NCBI GenBank assembly: GCA_021827225.1
Contig: JAKAXG010000240.1
Span: 1 to 6,792 of the forward strand
Origin: Actinomycetes bacterium
GTDB lineage: Bacteria; Actinomycetota; Acidimicrobiia; Acidimicrobiales; Palsa-688
Length of the DNA stretch: 6,792 nt
Reading direction: 5' to 3'
The notes under the pieces are model-generated. The model was not told the origin of the DNA, ran no database searches, and saw nothing but the letters and a program-made list of their open reading frames with translations. The first letter of the stretch is position 1. Each line of letters starts with the position of its first letter. The translations under genes were made by a program, and so were the position numbers. Below, in pieces: positions 5,513 through 6,792 of the stretch.

Positions 5513-6398
5513 AGACGGCCAGGTAGCGGCGGACGGCGAACGCCGATCCCACCACGCCCACCGCCGCGCCCACCACCAGCAGCACCAGGCCGGTGTACAC
5601 CGCCTCGTGAGGCATCACGAAGAGCTGGTTGGTGCCGAGGATGGTCTGGTCGGGCAGGAACGAGGCGATCCAGTTGCGCAGGCCGTAGGTGAGCCCGAAG
5701 CCGATGAGGGCGCCGATCATCCCGTGCAGGAAGCCTTCCAGCATGAACGGCACCCGGATGAACCAGTTGGTGGCGCCCACCAGCTTCATGACCGCCACCT
5801 CCCTCCGCCGGGCGAAGATGGCCAGCTGGATGGTGTTGATGATCAGCGCCACCGCGCCGACCAGCACGCCGACGGCCAGGGCGATTCCGAGGGTGCGCCA
5901 TCGTTTGAACTGGTTCAGCAGGTTGTCTATCTCCTGCTGGGCGTATGACACCTTGAGCACGCCCGGCTGCCCCTGGAACTGTCGGCCCAGCTGGGCGATG
6001 TCCTGCGCCTTGGTGGGGACCACCCGGAACGACGGGGGCATGTCCTGGACGGTGAGGACGCTGACGATGTCGTTGTTGCCCCCGAAGATCTCCTTGAACT
6101 CCTGGTAGGCGTGCGGCTTGTCCACGAAGTGGAAGGTCTTGACCCCAGGGGTGCTCGACAGCTCGTGGCTGATGGCGGTGGTCTCGTTACCCGAGACCGA
6201 CGGCTTCAGGAAGATGGCCATCTCCACCCCGCCCCGCCACTGGACCGACGCCTTGTTGATGGCCTGGCGCATGATCAGCACGGCGCCGAGGGCGGTGAGC
6301 GAAACGGCCATGGTGACGATGGCCGCCAGGGTCATCAGCAGGTTGCGCCGTAGGTTGCCGCCGGTCTCGCGGACGACGTAGCTGGCGGACAGGGCCAT
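5511..6398 (-). CDS. ftsX: Cell division protein FtsX
   Basis: FtsX is the membrane subunit of the ABC-type FtsEX complex, which uses ATP hydrolysis by FtsE to switch on peptidoglycan hydrolases outside the membrane at the division site. The 295 residues are of normal length. A short cytosolic N terminus is followed by TM1 (about 20-43), a large extracellular domain (about 44-168), TM2 (170-194), TM3 (218-240) and TM4 (268-288). The conserved cytosolic loop between TM2 and TM3 has RRREVAVMKLVGATNWFIR (197-215), the FtsX/MacB-type coupling region that contacts FtsE. The extracellular domain recruits the hydrolase (RipC in mycobacteria). The ATG at 6398 directly abuts the ftsE stop codon with no base between. 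Relatives often have smpB or a peptidase gene next; here an opposing gene follows after 6 bases. Confidence 0.97.
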   Translation of the reverse strand: MALSASYVVRETGGNLRRNLLMTLAAIVTMAVSLTALGAVLIMRQAINKASVQWRGGVEMAIFLKPSVSGNETTAISHELSSTPGVKTFHFVDKPHAYQEFKEIFGGNNDIVSVLTVQDMPPSFRVVPTKAQDIAQLGRQFQGQPGVLKVSYAQQEIDNLLNQFKRWRTLGIALAVGVLVGAVALIINTIQLAIFARRREVAVMKLVGATNWFIRVPFMLEGFLHGMIGALIGFGLTYGLRNWIASFLPDQTILGTNQLFVMPHEAVYTGLVLLVVGAAVGVVGSAFAVRRYLAV

Positions 6399-6792
6399 CT
6401 ACGCGCCCATCCCGTACACGCCCCGGGCCTGGTCCCGGATCACGGTGCCCCGGTCGAGCTCGATGACCCGCCGGCGCATGGAGTCGACGATCGTGTTGTC
6501 GTGGGTGGCCATCAGCACCGTGGTGCCGGTCCGGTTGATCCGGTCCAGCAGCCTCATGATGCCGGCCGTGGTCGCCGGGTCCAGGTTGCCGGTCGGCTCG
6601 TCGGCCAGCAGGATCAGCGGCCGGTTGACGAAGGCCCGGGCGATGGCGACCCGCTGCTGCTCGCCGCCGGACAGCTCGTGGGGCAGGTTGGACAGCTTCT
6701 TGCCCAGCCCCACCAGGTCCAGGATCTGCGGGACCTGGGAGCGGACCACGTTGCGGGGCCGGCCGATCACCTCGAGGGCGAAGGCCACGTTC
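6399..6792 (-). CDS. ftsE: Cell division ATP-binding protein FtsE (5' part cut by window)
   Basis: This is the C-terminal 130 or so residues of the FtsE ATPase, the nucleotide-binding partner of FtsX. The frame is open to the window edge (NVAFALEV, the usual block after the Q-loop), so Walker A lies outside and the internal GTG at 6788 is not the start. Visible parts are the ABC signature LSGGEQQR (6651-6677), Walker [13 protein letters not shown] (about 6580-6618) with the catalytic Glu, the H-loop ATHD (about 6499-6510) and the GVYGMGA end typical of actinobacterial FtsE. All motifs needed in this half are intact. It precedes ftsX with a TAG-ATG junction of zero spacing, which implies coupled translation and equal dosing of the two subunits. 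Confidence 0.97.
   Translation of the reverse strand, partial: NVAFALEVIGRPRNVVRSQVPQILDLVGLGKKLSNLPHELSGGEQQRVAIARAFVNRPLILLADEPTGNLDPATTAGIMRLLDRINRTGTTVLMATHDNTIVDSMRRRVIELDRGTVIRDQARGVYGMGA

Noticed and set aside
6399..6788. GTG at 6788 as the start of ftsE
   Set aside because: It is the internal Val of NVAFALEV; the Walker A half of FtsE must lie beyond the window edge.

Overview
This window is very GC-rich, with G/C dominating third codon positions. It encodes actinobacterial-type families: a zinc-ribbon/FHA protein, a DUF732-type lipoprotein, a group II truncated haemoglobin and a typical actinobacterial FtsEX pair. The most likely source is a high-GC actinobacterium. An acidimicrobial-type lineage is possible, but the sequence alone does not fix the genus. 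I see no rRNA, tRNA, CRISPR array, insertion sequence or phage gene. The seven genes are tightly packed, and no gene-free stretch exceeds about 140 bases.

Layout. (1) Positions 3-962, plus: the 3' part of a gene for a protein with an Ala/Glu/Gly/Pro-rich repeat region, a CxxGH...CxxC zinc ribbon and an FHA-like domain that has lost key phosphothreonine-binding residues. (2) Positions 976-1347, minus: a small lipoprotein of the DUF732 type, convergent with gene 1. (3) Positions 1397-1804, plus: a trHbO (GlbO-like) globin. Genes 2 and 3 are divergent, 49 bp apart, and each has a -10-like hexamer placed so that transcription would begin at the start codon (leaderless). (4) Positions 1944-5504, plus: a three-gene, translationally coupled operon with a soluble PRC-barrel/MgtE_N/CBS protein, an SLC11/NRAMP-related transporter whose metal site is of the NRMT (magnesium) type, and an alpha/beta hydrolase. 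(5) Positions 5511-6792, minus: ftsX and the 3' part of ftsE, convergent with the operon with only 6 bp between stop codons.

The most interesting part is the transport operon. The cytosolic Mg2+-sensing half of MgtE occurs here without the MgtE membrane channel and is coupled by a 4-base GTGA overlap to an NRAMP-family carrier. In that carrier, the DPGN and MPH motifs and the TM3 Asp are altered in a way that fits Mg2+ rather than Mn2+/Fe2+ and fits lack of proton coupling. I infer a two-part Mg2+ uptake system in which the MgtE-like sensor gates or regulates a different transporter. FtsE and FtsX form the ABC-type complex that activates peptidoglycan hydrolases at division. The genes usually seen after ftsX in relatives are not adjacent here.
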